Below, one piece after another: positions 17,945-25,356 of a DNA stretch of 64,000 nucleotides (its first letter is position 1; each line of letters starts with the position of its first letter). The DNA is from an uncultured Prevotellaceae bacterium. GTDB taxonomy: Bacteria; Bacteroidota; Bacteroidia; Bacteroidales; Bacteroidaceae. Under the pieces are notes generated by a model. It was not told the origin of the DNA. It searched no databases and saw only the letters and a program-made list of their open reading frames with translations. The stretch lies in assembly GCA_902778255.1 (NCBI GenBank), contig CACYXD010000015.1, positions 40,796 to 104,795 on the forward strand. The letters are read 5' to 3'. The position numbers and the translations under genes are program-made.

Positions 17945-19133
17945 ATTCCTTTGCCATTTGTTTGTTCTTCAGATAAGTCTCCACGTCCTTGTCGCCGCGA
18001 CCGCTCACAGTCAGCACCACCACATCATCTTTCTTGAATGTCAACTTCTTCAGGGCAGCGATGGCATGAGCACTCTCAATAGCGGGGATGATACCCTCCA
18101 TGCGGGTGAGTTCATAACCACCATAGATAGCCTCGTCGTCATTGATAGAGAGCACCTGTGTGCGTCCCTGTTTTGCCATGTTGCAATGCATGGGGCCTAC
18201 ACCAGGATAGTCGAGACCCGCACTAATGGTGAAGGCCTCCTGAATCTGGCCGTCCTCGTTCTGCATCACCAGCATCTTTGCCCCATGCAGGATACCCGTT
18301 GTGCCGCGATGGATGGTGGCAGCGGTGTAGTCGGTATCCCAGCCATGTCCGCCAGCCTCCGCGAGTACTATCTTCACGCGCTCGTCATCCATATAGTGGT
18401 AGATGGTGCCTGCCGCATTACTGCCACCACCGATGCAGGCGATGAGGTAGTCGGGGTAGTTGCGTCCGATCTTTTCTTCCAACTGCCATTTGATTTCCTC
18501 AGAGATGACGCTCTGCATCCGGGCTACGAGGTCGGGATAGGGATGAGGTCCCATGGTTGAGCCAACGATATAAAAGGTGTCGGCAGGATGACAGCACCAG
18601 TCGCGAATGGCCTCACTGCACGCATCGCTCAGCGTCATGTTGCCTGTACGTACGGGATGTACCTCGGCTCCCAGCATCTTCATGCGTTCCACGTTTGTGT
18701 GCTGGCGCTCTACATCGGTAGCTCCCATGAACACCTCGCATTTCATGTTCATCAGTGCACAGACGGTGGCTGTGGCTACGCCGTGCTGTCCAGCGCCAGT
18801 CTCAGCGATGATGCGTGTCTTGCCCATTTTCTTTGCCAGCAGGATCTGTCCGATGGTATTGTTGATTTTGTGTGCACCTGTGTGGTTTAGGTCTTCACGC
18901 TTCAGATAAAGCTGGCAGCCATAGTGTTCACTCATGCGTTTTGCATAATAAAGTGGTGACGGACGACCCACATAGTCTTTCAGCAGGGCATGATACTCCT
19001 GTTTGAACTCCTCTGATTCGATGATTGGCAGATAAGCCTCCTGCAAATCGTGCACGCACTTGTAGAGAATCTCTGGCACGTAAGCACCTCCGAACTCTCC
19101 GTAGAAACCATTTTTGTCAACTTGGTAATTCAT
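17931..19133 (-). CDS. trpB: Tryptophan synthase beta subunit
   Basis: PLP enzyme condensing indole and serine to Trp. 400 residues. PLP lysine Lys89 in HTGAHKINNT, GGGSNAAGT phosphate-binding loop (about residue 235) and the ETGAGQHG segment are all present. It is the first gene of the operon, ahead of trpE, an order seen in Bacteroidetes rather than in enterics. A leader with Trp codons and a terminator lies directly upstream. It belongs to the standard TrpB1 type that works with TrpA. Confidence 0.97.
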   Translation of the reverse strand: MNYQVDKNGFYGEFGGAYVPEILYKCVHDLQEAYLPIIESEEFKQEYHALLKDYVGRPSPLYYAKRMSEHYGCQLYLKREDLNHTGAHKINNTIGQILLAKKMGKTRIIAETGAGQHGVATATVCALMNMKCEVFMGATDVERQHTNVERMKMLGAEVHPVRTGNMTLSDACSEAIRDWCCHPADTFYIVGSTMGPHPYPDLVARMQSVISEEIKWQLEEKIGRNYPDYLIACIGGGSNAAGTIYHYMDDERVKIVLAEAGGHGWDTDYTAATIHRGTTGILHGAKMLVMQNEDGQIQEAFTISAGLDYPGVGPMHCNMAKQGRTQVLSINDDEAIYGGYELTRMEGIIPAIESAHAIAALKKLTFKKDDVVVLTVSGRGDKDVETYLKNKQMAKEYGNF

Positions 19134-19170
19134 CTTTGTATTGTTTCTTTATTTGTTAAGTCGATATGTC

Positions 19171-19215
19171 AATTAAAAAATCTGAGAGGCCCATCGTAAG
19201 AACGATAGGCCTCTC
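19171..19215 (-). terminator. trp operon attenuator terminator
   Basis: Minus-strand hairpin: 14-bp stem (arms 19202-19215 and 19184-19197, one G-U pair) with a 4-nt loop, followed 3 nt later by a run of six T (plus-strand A at 19175-19180). It lies 50-80 nt before trpB, downstream of the leader peptide. Its 5' arm (GGCCTATC, 19204-19211) can also pair with GATAGCC at 19247-19253, just after the leader stop codon, giving an antiterminator candidate. Confidence 0.88.
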
Positions 19216-19256
19216 ATTATCTTTTCTGTGCAAACCATAGGCACGCGGCTATCTTC

Positions 19257-19316
19257 TCACGATCTTTTGAATCTTGAGTTGCGCCACCACCAATAATTGT
19301 TTGCAGACATTGTCAT
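19257..19316 (-). CDS. trpL: trp leader peptide (three consecutive Trp codons)
   Basis: A 19-codon frame reading MTMSANNYWWWRNSRFKRS then TGA. Three of 19 codons are Trp, in a row (19284-19292), which is far above chance in so short a frame. It begins about 22 nt after the predicted transcription start and ends 42 nt before the terminator hairpin. The segment TGCAAAC (19299-19305, codons 4-6) is complementary to GTTTGCA (19229-19235), so a ribosome stalled at the Trp codons would break this pairing and free the downstream segment for antitermination. Classic attenuation is the natural reading. It was too short for usual gene calling. Confidence 0.88.
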   Translation of the reverse strand: MTMSANNYWWWRNSRFKRS

Positions 19317-19344
19317 TTCTCTTGTTGTTTTTATAATTCGGCAG

Positions 19345-19376
19345 CAAAAGTAGATATTTTCTTTCAGACTGCCAAA
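19345..19376 (-). promoter_or_regulatory. trp operon promoter
   Basis: Minus strand: TTTG at 19373-19376, a 20-nt spacer, then TACTTTTG at 19345-19352. Both boxes and the spacing fit the Bacteroidetes consensus. Transcription should start near 19340, placing the leader peptide at the very 5' end of the message. Confidence 0.82.
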
Positions 19377-19422
19377 TTTTTTCACTAGAATTTTACGATT
19401 TCACACAAATTTAGCGTTTTTC

Positions 19423-20175
19423 TTACCATTCATCATCCTCGTTTCCAACGATTCCGTTCTTGATAGCCTCTTCCACCTTGTCCATGATAGCATTGGAATA
19501 GGCGTGGGTCATCACGAGGGCTTTTGAGCAGGTGCGTTTCTTGTTGTCTTTTTCTACAAAGGGATAATGCTTGGCAATCTCCCACTGTTCATCATAGAGG
19601 CGACGGTCGGTATTGTCGCCCTTCAGGCGCTTGCCATCACCATAGTAGTTCTGGCGCTCCGTACGGTTGGAACTGTTGTCGAGAATACCGCCCACCCATC
19701 CTGCAGCCTCAGCTTTCAGGATGTCATAGTTTTGAACGGTATAGGTGACACGCACACGTCCGTCCTTGATATCAATTTTGATAACGGGCGTGATGCTTAC
19801 CACATAGCGATTAATAGTACCTGTATGATCGGCAATACCGTCGATAGACGATGAGATAATGATGCATCCACCCTCCTTATCATTGAGCGTGATGGCCTGC
19901 TTATCCTTAAAAGTAGCCGTGACCCAGTAGTTCAGCGCTACATAAAGCTGTGCCTTTGTCTTACCAGGGGCTTGGATAACCTGCTGATAAGACAGCGACT
20001 CGTTCTTATCAAGTGTCAAGTCCTTAGCCAGATTGGCAGCAGCGTCGAGCCACTTATCACCATATTTCTCCTTAGCATATTTCTCCAAATCGGCCGCTTT
20101 CATGATTTGTGCCTGAGCACTCATAGCACTGCAAGCAAGGACTGTGGCCAGAATCCAATTGAAAAGACTCTTCAT
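19423..20175 (-). CDS. DUF4468 domain secreted protein
   Basis: Exported protein of 250 residues with signal peptide (MKSLFNWILATVLACSAMSA, cut before QAQ). The region around residues 60-170 (YVALNYWVTATFKDKQAITLNDKEGGCIIISSSI and VRVTYTVQNYD) has the alternating beta-strand look of the DUF4468/TBP-like family common in Bacteroidales. Function is unknown. It is transcribed alone, with its own -7 box, and its 3' end is just before the trp promoter. Confidence 0.72.
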   Translation of the reverse strand: MKSLFNWILATVLACSAMSAQAQIMKAADLEKYAKEKYGDKWLDAAANLAKDLTLDKNESLSYQQVIQAPGKTKAQLYVALNYWVTATFKDKQAITLNDKEGGCIIISSSIDGIADHTGTINRYVVSITPVIKIDIKDGRVRVTYTVQNYDILKAEAAGWVGGILDNSSNRTERQNYYGDGKRLKGDNTDRRLYDEQWEIAKHYPFVEKDNKKRTCSKALVMTHAYSNAIMDKVEEAIKNGIVGNEDDEW

Positions 20176-20210
20176 AACTGTACTTATTTAATGCGTTGAT
20201 AATTTGGCGA

Positions 20211-20218
20211 CAAAGATA
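20211..20218 (-). promoter_or_regulatory. Promoter -7 box for the DUF4468 gene
   Basis: TATCTTTG on the minus strand, 36 bp before the ATG at 20175. No TTTG box at the usual spacing. Confidence 0.6.
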
Positions 20219-20290
20219 CGAAATAATTATCGGAACACCACTATATAATATGGTAAAAAGGAGGGGGGAGCCTAACTTTTCTTCAAAAAA

Positions 20291-20322
20291 TTTGGCGGTT
20301 TCGGAAAAAAGGTTTATCTTTG
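20291..20322 (+). promoter_or_regulatory. greA promoter
   Basis: TTTG at 20291-20294, 20-nt spacer, TATCTTTG at 20315-20322; full match to the Bacteroidetes promoter pattern. It leaves a leader of about 115 nt before greA. Confidence 0.82.
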
Positions 20323-20351
20323 CAGCGGATAATGACAAAAAGAGAAAACGA

Positions 20352-20392
20352 GGATTCCGACTTGAAAGGACAGTCGGGATTCTTTCTTTTTT
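20352..20392 (+). terminator. Terminator-like hairpin in the greA leader
   Basis: Stem of about 11 bp (GGATTCCGACT at 20352-20362 against AGTCGGGATTC at 20372-20382, with G-U pairs), 9-nt loop, followed by a T-rich tract (tctttctttttt). It lies between the promoter and greA. It could end part of the transcripts and so set greA levels. Confidence 0.6.
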
Positions 20393-20443
20393 GCCGACCG
20401 AAGGAAATACCTAAGATAATATAAAACAAAAAATAATAGAATT

Positions 20444-20911
20444 ATGGCTTATATGTCACAAGAAGGCTATGATAAACTCATAGCCGAACTGAAACGTCTG
20501 GAGGGCGTTGAGCGTCCCAAGGCATCGGCCGCCATCGCAGAGGCACGCGATAAGGGCGACTTGAGTGAGAACAGCGAATACGAGGCAGCCAAGGAGGCAC
20601 AGGCCCACCTGGAGTCAAAGATCAACCTGCTGAAGCAACAGATATCTGAGGCAAAGATTGTGGATACGTCGCGCCTGAGCACAGATTCTGTACAGATTCT
20701 GTCGAAGGTAGAGATGACCAATTTGGCCAATAAGGCTCGCATGACATACACCATCGTGAGCGAGAGCGAGGCTAACTTGCGTGAGGGAAAGATCTCTATC
20801 CAGACACCTATTGCCCAGGGCTTGCTCAACCATAAGGTGGGCGACGAGGTGGAGGTGAAGATTCCTCGCGGTACCATTAAGTTGAGAATCGAGAAAATTA
20901 CTGTAGGATAA
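20444..20911 (+). CDS. greA: Transcription elongation factor GreA
   Basis: Rescues backtracked RNA polymerase by stimulating transcript cleavage. 155 residues, normal length. N-terminal coiled coil with the acidic tip (ARDKGDLSENSEYEAAKEAQ, Asp/Glu residues that enter the secondary channel) and a C-terminal FKBP-like domain ending VKIPRGTIKLRIEKI. A HIT protein gene follows after an octamer-repeat spacer and may be co-transcribed. Confidence 0.96.
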   Translation: MAYMSQEGYDKLIAELKRLEGVERPKASAAIAEARDKGDLSENSEYEAAKEAQAHLESKINLLKQQISEAKIVDTSRLSTDSVQILSKVEMTNLANKARMTYTIVSESEANLREGKISIQTPIAQGLLNHKVGDEVEVKIPRGTIKLRIEKITVG

Positions 20912-20921
20912 AAATTAATGT

Positions 20922-20963
20922 CGATATATTGAGGTTTCGATATGTCGATAAATCGAAAAAGAT
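20922..20963. repeat. Octamer repeat array between greA and the HIT gene
   Basis: Five consecutive 8-bp units of pattern (G/T)TCGATAn: gtcgatat, attgaggt, ttcgatat, gtcgataa, atcgaaaa. The array fills most of the spacer. Confidence 0.7.
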
Positions 20964-20971
20964 TAAAGAAA

Positions 20972-21373
20972 ATGGATATTTTCAGTAAGATTGCTGCTGG
21001 CGAGATTCCCAGCTACAAGTGTGCAGAGAACGAGAAGTTCTATGCCTTCCTTGATATCAATCCTGTGGCAAAAGGTCACACGCTGGTAATCCCTCGTCGT
21101 GAGGTAGATTATATCTTTGATATGGACGACGACGAGTTGGCTGAGTTTGAGGTCTTTGCAAAGCAAGTGGCCGTGGCCCTGAAGAAGGCTTTCCCCTGCA
21201 AGAAGGTGGCTCAGGTGGTGCTGGGCCTTGAGGTGCCCCATGCGCATATCCACCTCATTCCTATGAACAGCGAGGGCGACGTGGACTTCCGCAAAGAAAA
21301 ACTGCATCTCCCCAATGAGGAAATGCAGCAGATAGCTGAAAAGATTTACGCCGAGTTCAATGGTAAACAGTAA
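20972..21373 (+). CDS. HIT family nucleotide hydrolase/transferase
   Basis: Histidine-triad protein of 133 residues. The triad is H90-A-H92-I-H94 in VPHAHIHLIP, and the N-terminal FSKIAAGEIPSYK plus the helix DELAEFEVFAKQVA fit the HINT/Fhit-like group. Likely hydrolyses nucleoside phosphoramidates or dinucleoside polyphosphates; the in vivo substrate is unknown. I start at ATG 20972 because residues encoded upstream come from the octamer repeat and are not part of the family. It converges with manC, 8 bp away. Confidence 0.9.
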   Translation: MDIFSKIAAGEIPSYKCAENEKFYAFLDINPVAKGHTLVIPRREVDYIFDMDDDELAEFEVFAKQVAVALKKAFPCKKVAQVVLGLEVPHAHIHLIPMNSEGDVDFRKEKLHLPNEEMQQIAEKIYAEFNGKQ

Positions 21374-21381
21374 ATTGTAAA

Positions 21382-22473
21382 CTATACAAACTTTTCCCCA
21401 TAACGTATGCCAACCTCGTTGACATACTTGCGAATGAGCGACGATGAGTCGCTCTTTTTGCATATGAGTAGCACGTCGCCTTCTTCGGCCACGATAAAAC
21501 CTTCCAATCCGTTGATAATGCCGATGTGCCCCTTTGGCAGTTTGATGATATTGCCCTTGCAGTCTTCTGTTATCACCTCAGAGTCAATCACTACGTTTTC
21601 ATCGGTTGTGTGACTCATAAACTCATAGACGGAGTGCCATGTGCCCAAGTCGGCCCAGCCGAAGTCCACCTGTTTCACATATACCTTATTGCCTTGCTGT
21701 AGCAGCCCTTGGTCGATGGCCACATTGGGCAGTGAGGCGTAGTTGCGACCAATATAGTCAATGACCTGATCGATGGTGTAGGTATGGTTCTCGCATAGTC
21801 CAGGGGCAAACATCTCCAGGAACAGCTTGCGAAGACATTCGCGCAGGTGACGGGCATTACTGAGAATCAATCCCGTGTTCCACAAGAACTCGCCGCTCTC
21901 CATAAATAGTTGTGCAAACTCCCTTTCAGGTTTCTCAACAAACGACTGGATACGGTAAACATGATCGAACTCACCGTTGGAGCCCATCTGGATATAGCCA
22001 TAGCCTGGTTCCGGACGTGTAGGCTTGATGCCCATCACCAGTACCATGTCCTGCTGGCCAACAAGTTCTAACCCATCGAAGATATTGCGCTTAAAGGCCT
22101 CTTCACCGGTTATATACTGGTCGCTCGGTACGATGACGATACTGGCGTTCTCGTTACGCTTTTGGATGTTCAGCATCGCCCATGCTGTGCTGCCCGCCGT
22201 GTTGCGGTTGACAGGTTCTATCATCAGACATTCGTCGCTCAACTCTGGCAGTTGTTCGTGTACCCAGTGCTCGTATTCCTTACACGTACATACATATATA
22301 TTCTCTTTAGGAACGATAGATGCCATCCTGTAGAAGGTGTCCTGCAACTGTGTACGTCCTGTTCCGAAGAAATCAATAAATTGCTTGGGACGCTCCATCC
22401 TACTTGATGGCCACAGTCTTTTCCCTCGTCCGCCTGCTAAGATAATGCAGTAATGATTGTTTGAAAAACTCAT
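21382..22473 (-). CDS. manC: Mannose-1-phosphate guanylyltransferase
   Basis: Makes GDP-mannose from mannose-1-phosphate and GTP for surface glycans. 363 residues; nucleotide-binding signature LAGGRGKRLWPSSRMERPKQF at residues 12-32, VPSDQYI, FVEKPERE and EFLWNTGL follow in order. Unlike bifunctional ManC proteins it lacks the C-terminal cupin isomerase domain; residues 290-363 form a short left-handed helix tail. It stands alone, next to tRNA-Leu. Confidence 0.92.
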   Translation of the reverse strand: MSFSNNHYCIILAGGRGKRLWPSSRMERPKQFIDFFGTGRTQLQDTFYRMASIVPKENIYVCTCKEYEHWVHEQLPELSDECLMIEPVNRNTAGSTAWAMLNIQKRNENASIVIVPSDQYITGEEAFKRNIFDGLELVGQQDMVLVMGIKPTRPEPGYGYIQMGSNGEFDHVYRIQSFVEKPEREFAQLFMESGEFLWNTGLILSNARHLRECLRKLFLEMFAPGLCENHTYTIDQVIDYIGRNYASLPNVAIDQGLLQQGNKVYVKQVDFGWADLGTWHSVYEFMSHTTDENVVIDSEVITEDCKGNIIKLPKGHIGIINGLEGFIVAEEGDVLLICKKSDSSSLIRKYVNEVGIRYGEKFV

Positions 22474-22562
22474 ATATTAGATTTGTAGTTTTTGTTTCTG
22501 GCTGCTAAGTTACGAAACTTTTTTGAGAAAACCAAGTATTTTTAAGATTTTTAGTAGAAAGT

Positions 22563-22593
22563 TTTGCGGATTCAAAAAAACTTCGTATCTTTG
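22563..22593 (+). promoter_or_regulatory. tRNA-Leu promoter
   Basis: TTTG at 22563-22566, 19-nt spacer, TATCTTTG at 22586-22593. It ends 14 nt before the tRNA. Confidence 0.78.
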
Positions 22594-22607
22594 CACCCGC
22601 TTTTCGA

Positions 22608-22689
22608 GCCCAGATGGCGGAATCGGTAGACGCGCTGGTCTCAAACACCAGTGGGGCAACCCGTCCCGGTTCGACCCCGGGTCTGGGTA
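22608..22689 (+). tRNA. tRNA-Leu (CAA)
   Basis: 82-nt class II tRNA. Acceptor stem GCCCAGA/TCTGGGT (first pair G-U), anticodon stem CTGGT/ACCAG with loop CTCAAAC, giving anticodon CAA (codon TTG). The extra arm (GTGGGGCAACCCG) and the TpsiC stem CCCGG-TTCGACC-CCGGG are clear. CCA is not encoded. It has its own promoter and terminator. Confidence 0.97.
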
Positions 22690-22704
22690 CAAAGCTTAAA
22701 AAGC

Positions 22705-22736
22705 AATCCTCTGTAAAATTTTACAGAGGATTTTTT
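22705..22736. terminator. Bidirectional terminator between tRNA-Leu and a metallophosphoesterase
   Basis: Perfect 28-bp palindrome (14-bp arms, 22705-22718 and 22719-22732), with T-run to the right (tttttt) and A-rich tract to the left, so it can act on both strands. The stop codon of the minus-strand metallophosphoesterase (22721-22723) is inside the right arm. Confidence 0.88.
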
Positions 22737-23809
22737 AGTTTTAATACTATATACTCCGATTGGGTGCCAATGCGGTATTTGCCTCCCCAGATTCCCAGTC
22801 CGCTACTGACGTAGTAGTAGGTGTTGCCTCGCTGATGACTTCCCCATGCACATTCGTAAAGCCGATGGGTGATCCATGAGATAGGCCATATCTGTCCCTC
22901 ATGGGTATGTCCGCTGAGTTGGAAGTCGATACCAGTCTGTTCAGCTTGCTCCAAGTGATACGGCTGATGGTCCAGCAGAATCTGATATTTCGTGCTGTCG
23001 GCTTTCTGCATCAGTTTCTTGAGTGCTGTGCGATGTATGTTGGTGCGATCGTCACGTCCAATGATGCAGAGGTCGTCTGCCACGATGCATGAGTCTTGTA
23101 GTAGGTGGATGCCTGCTTCAGCATAGAACTGACATGCCCGTGGTTCGTTGCTATAGTATTCGTGATTTCCCAGACAGGCATAGACGGGAGCCTTTAGTCG
23201 ATGGAACTCCTCAGCCATCTTTTCTTCAAATAGCGGACGTACACTAACATCAATGATATCACCAGCAATCAAGATAAGGTCAGGCTGTTCGGCATTCATC
23301 ATATCCACCCATTTGGCTAGGTCGCTACGAGTGTTGTGATAGCCAAGATGAAGGTCGCTGGCCATCACGATGGTATAGTCTTTCTTCAGAGGTTTCGTTG
23401 TCTGCAGATTCAGTGCCACGCGCACCTTATGACGATAATGAATATTTCCGCAGAGAAATACGGTGATCATGATTCCCAGAATAGCCACAGTGGTGACTCC
23501 GTTGGCATAAAGCCACGAACGAGGCACTAGGTGCACCAGCCGCCCCAGGTCGAGCATAAGGAACAGTATGACCAGATAGAGCAGTACGAGGATAGTCGTG
23601 GTGCCTGTTTCATAAAAAATGCGCGAAAGAGGTAGGGGCATCTTTTCCAAAACACCGCTGAAATTGAGAAACAGCATGAAGAAGCAGATGATGCCTGTCG
23701 TTAGAATCACGCCTTTCCATATACTGGCCAATGGCAGTAGCACCCATATATGCCACCCCACGTAGGCAAGTCCCAAAAAGGGAATGATCATGAAGAAAAA
23801 GAGCCACAT
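22721..23809 (-). CDS. Membrane-anchored metallophosphoesterase
   Basis: Calcineurin-like phosphoesterase of about 362 residues. Four N-terminal hydrophobic segments (residues about 1-140) anchor it in the inner membrane. The catalytic domain has the metal motifs ASDLHLGYH, AGDIIDV, CLGNHEYY and LSGHTHEGQIWP. It resembles YkuE/YaeI-type enzymes that act on lipid or UDP-linked substrates, but the substrate is open. I chose ATG 23809 (MWLFFFMIIPFLG); a longer frame from 23851 would begin inside the HU terminator. The last three codons are encoded by the terminator palindrome. Confidence 0.87.
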   Translation of the reverse strand: MWLFFFMIIPFLGLAYVGWHIWVLLPLASIWKGVILTTGIICFFMLFLNFSGVLEKMPLPLSRIFYETGTTTILVLLYLVILFLMLDLGRLVHLVPRSWLYANGVTTVAILGIMITVFLCGNIHYRHKVRVALNLQTTKPLKKDYTIVMASDLHLGYHNTRSDLAKWVDMMNAEQPDLILIAGDIIDVSVRPLFEEKMAEEFHRLKAPVYACLGNHEYYSNEPRACQFYAEAGIHLLQDSCIVADDLCIIGRDDRTNIHRTALKKLMQKADSTKYQILLDHQPYHLEQAEQTGIDFQLSGHTHEGQIWPISWITHRLYECAWGSHQRGNTYYYVSSGLGIWGGKYRIGTQSEYIVLKLKNPL

Positions 23810-23843
23810 ACTATTTGGGGATGAATGATGTGAAAGTGTGTAA

Positions 23844-23884
23844 GAAAACAAAAAGGGGATGCGCCGAAAAAAGGTGCATCCCCT
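23844..23884 (-). terminator. HU gene terminator
   Basis: Stem of 12 bp (AGGGGATGCGCC at 23854-23865 against GGTGCATCCCCT at 23873-23884, one G-U) with a 7-nt loop; on the minus strand it is followed by TTTTTGTTTTC. It lies 20 bp after the HU stop codon. Confidence 0.88.
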
Positions 23885-23903
23885 ATCATTCTCTTTACAA
23901 GAA

Positions 23904-24176
23904 TTAGTTCAGAGCATCAGCGAGCTCAGCACCAGCCTTGAACTTAGCAACTTTCTTGGCAGCAATCTTGATCTTAGCCTTTGTTGCGGGGTTGATGCCC
24001 TCACGAGCGGGGCGCTCAGAAACAGCGAAAGTACCGAAACCAACGAGAGCAACCTTGTCACCAGCCTTCAGGGCGTCCTTAATAGCTGCTACAGTAGCGT
24101 CGAGAGCCTTCTTTGCGTCAACTTTTGAGAGACCAGCACCAGCTGCGATCTTCTCTACCAATTCTGTCTTGTTCAT
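23904..24176 (-). CDS. HU family DNA-binding protein
   Basis: Histone-like nucleoid protein of 90 residues. The family layout is complete: helical dimer part ([20 protein letters not shown]), [21 protein letters not shown] beta-arm with the conserved Pro that intercalates DNA, and a C-terminal helix. Own promoter and strong terminator, as expected for an abundant protein. HU/IHF subtypes cannot be told apart here. Confidence 0.95.
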   Translation of the reverse strand: MNKTELVEKIAAGAGLSKVDAKKALDATVAAIKDALKAGDKVALVGFGTFAVSERPAREGINPATKAKIKIAAKKVAKFKAGAELADALN

Positions 24177-24230
24177 AATCTTTGATAGGTTTTAAGTGAA
24201 TAATAATGGTTATATGTTCAAATTCCACGG

Positions 24231-24261
24231 CAAATATAGCAGTTATTCTTCAAAAAACAAA
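24231..24261 (-). promoter_or_regulatory. HU promoter
   Basis: Minus strand: TTTG (24258-24261), 19-nt spacer, TATATTTG (24231-24238); 54 bp before the HU start. Confidence 0.8.
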
Positions 24262-24343
24262 CAAAAAAACAGAAAATTTTTGATTTTTATTGAAAAAAAG
24301 TGCTTAAAGCCACCTTTTTATGCTGAAAAACAGATATTTTTCG

Positions 24344-24351
24344 TAATTTTG
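24344..24351 (+). promoter_or_regulatory. Promoter -7 box for the rhomboid gene
   Basis: TAATTTTG, 50 bp before the ATG at 24402. No clear TTTG box. Confidence 0.55.
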
Positions 24352-24401
24352 CGGCCGAAAATGATGTAGATAAAGAAAATCAATAAGAAAGAAGAAATCA
24401 G

Positions 24402-25343
24402 ATGTTTCGTAATATTCCGATAGTAACAAAGAATCTGCTCATCATCAACGTACTGGTGTTTCTGGCCTCGTTGGTGGTGCAGTTTGATGGTAAGTCGTTG
24501 AACGATTATGGTGCCTTGCATTTTTTCATGGCGAGCGACTTCCATGCATACCAATTTATAACCTACCAGTTTCTGCACGGTGGGTTCACCCATCTGTTTT
24601 TCAATATGTTCGCCTTATGGATGTTTGGCTGTGTGATTGAGAACGTTTGGGGGCCCAAGAAGTTTCTGTTCTATTATCTGTTCTGTGGCATTGGTGCTGG
24701 CCTGTGTCAGGAAGTGGTACAATATGTTCAGTTTGCCGCTGATGGTCTGATAAGCATGGATCCGGAACAGGTGTTGAATGTCAATGGTCAGCGTTTGATG
24801 ACCGTCGATCAGCTTTTGGGTCTCTCGAGTACTATTGGTGCCTCTGGCGCTGTCTATGGTATTCTGCTGGCATTTGGTATGACCTTCCCCAATGAGCGTA
24901 TCTTTATTTTCCCCATTCCAATACCCATTAAGGCCAAGTGGTTTGTGATGGTTTATGCAGGTATTGAGCTTCTCCAGGCTTGGGGTAGTGCTGGCGATGG
25001 TGTGGCCCACATGGCCCATATCGGTGGTATGCTATTTGGCTTCCTGCTCATCCTCTATTGGCGCAAGCGTCCTGACAGTTATTTTAACCAGGATGCTACC
25101 CGTAGCTTCTTCGACCGCTGGTCAAGGACAAGTAAAACTAGTCATACTAGTTGGACTAGTAACACTAGTAATACTAGTGCCACTGGCTATTCCAGACCAG
25201 AAGACGATATGGAGTATAATGCCCGTAAGAAGGCCCGTCAGGAGGAGATAGATACTATTCTTGACAAGATTCGCAAGAGTGGTTACGACAGCTTGTCGAA
25301 GGATGAGAAGAAACGGCTGTTTGAGGCAAGTCATGAGAAGTGA
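24402..25343 (+). CDS. Rhomboid family intramembrane serine protease
   Basis: Cleaves transmembrane segments of membrane proteins. 313 residues. Six or seven membrane spans; catalytic Ser148 in IGASGAVYG and His206 in AHMAHIGG form the dyad, and QFLHGGFTHLFFNM is the conserved loop motif. A linker at residues about 243-259 consists of repeated Thr-Ser-X units, encoded by a 9-bp repeat. The C-terminus (about 265-313, ARKKARQEEIDTILDKIRKSGYDSLSKDEKKRLFEASH) is the short helical domain often fused to Bacteroidetes rhomboids. An EEP-family gene follows after 13 bp. Confidence 0.93.
   Translation: MFRNIPIVTKNLLIINVLVFLASLVVQFDGKSLNDYGALHFFMASDFHAYQFITYQFLHGGFTHLFFNMFALWMFGCVIENVWGPKKFLFYYLFCGIGAGLCQEVVQYVQFAADGLISMDPEQVLNVNGQRLMTVDQLLGLSSTIGASGAVYGILLAFGMTFPNERIFIFPIPIPIKAKWFVMVYAGIELLQAWGSAGDGVAHMAHIGGMLFGFLLILYWRKRPDSYFNQDATRSFFDRWSRTSKTSHTSWTSNTSNTSATGYSRPEDDMEYNARKKARQEEIDTILDKIRKSGYDSLSKDEKKRLFEASHEK
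25129..25184. repeat. Nonamer repeat ACTAGTNNN inside the rhomboid gene
   Basis: About six 9-bp units with core (A)CTAGT, first one degenerate (acaagtaaa). The units keep the reading frame and encode Thr-Ser-X repeated, between the membrane domain and the C-terminal helical domain. Confidence 0.8.
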
Positions 25344-25356
25344 TGGGCGTTAGGTG

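Noticed and set aside
20332-20424. 30-codon frame in the greA leader as an independent gene
   Set aside because: It runs through the hairpin and T-tract (FFLFC), starts only about 5 nt after the predicted transcript start, and shows no protein-like pattern; kept only as part of the leader finding.
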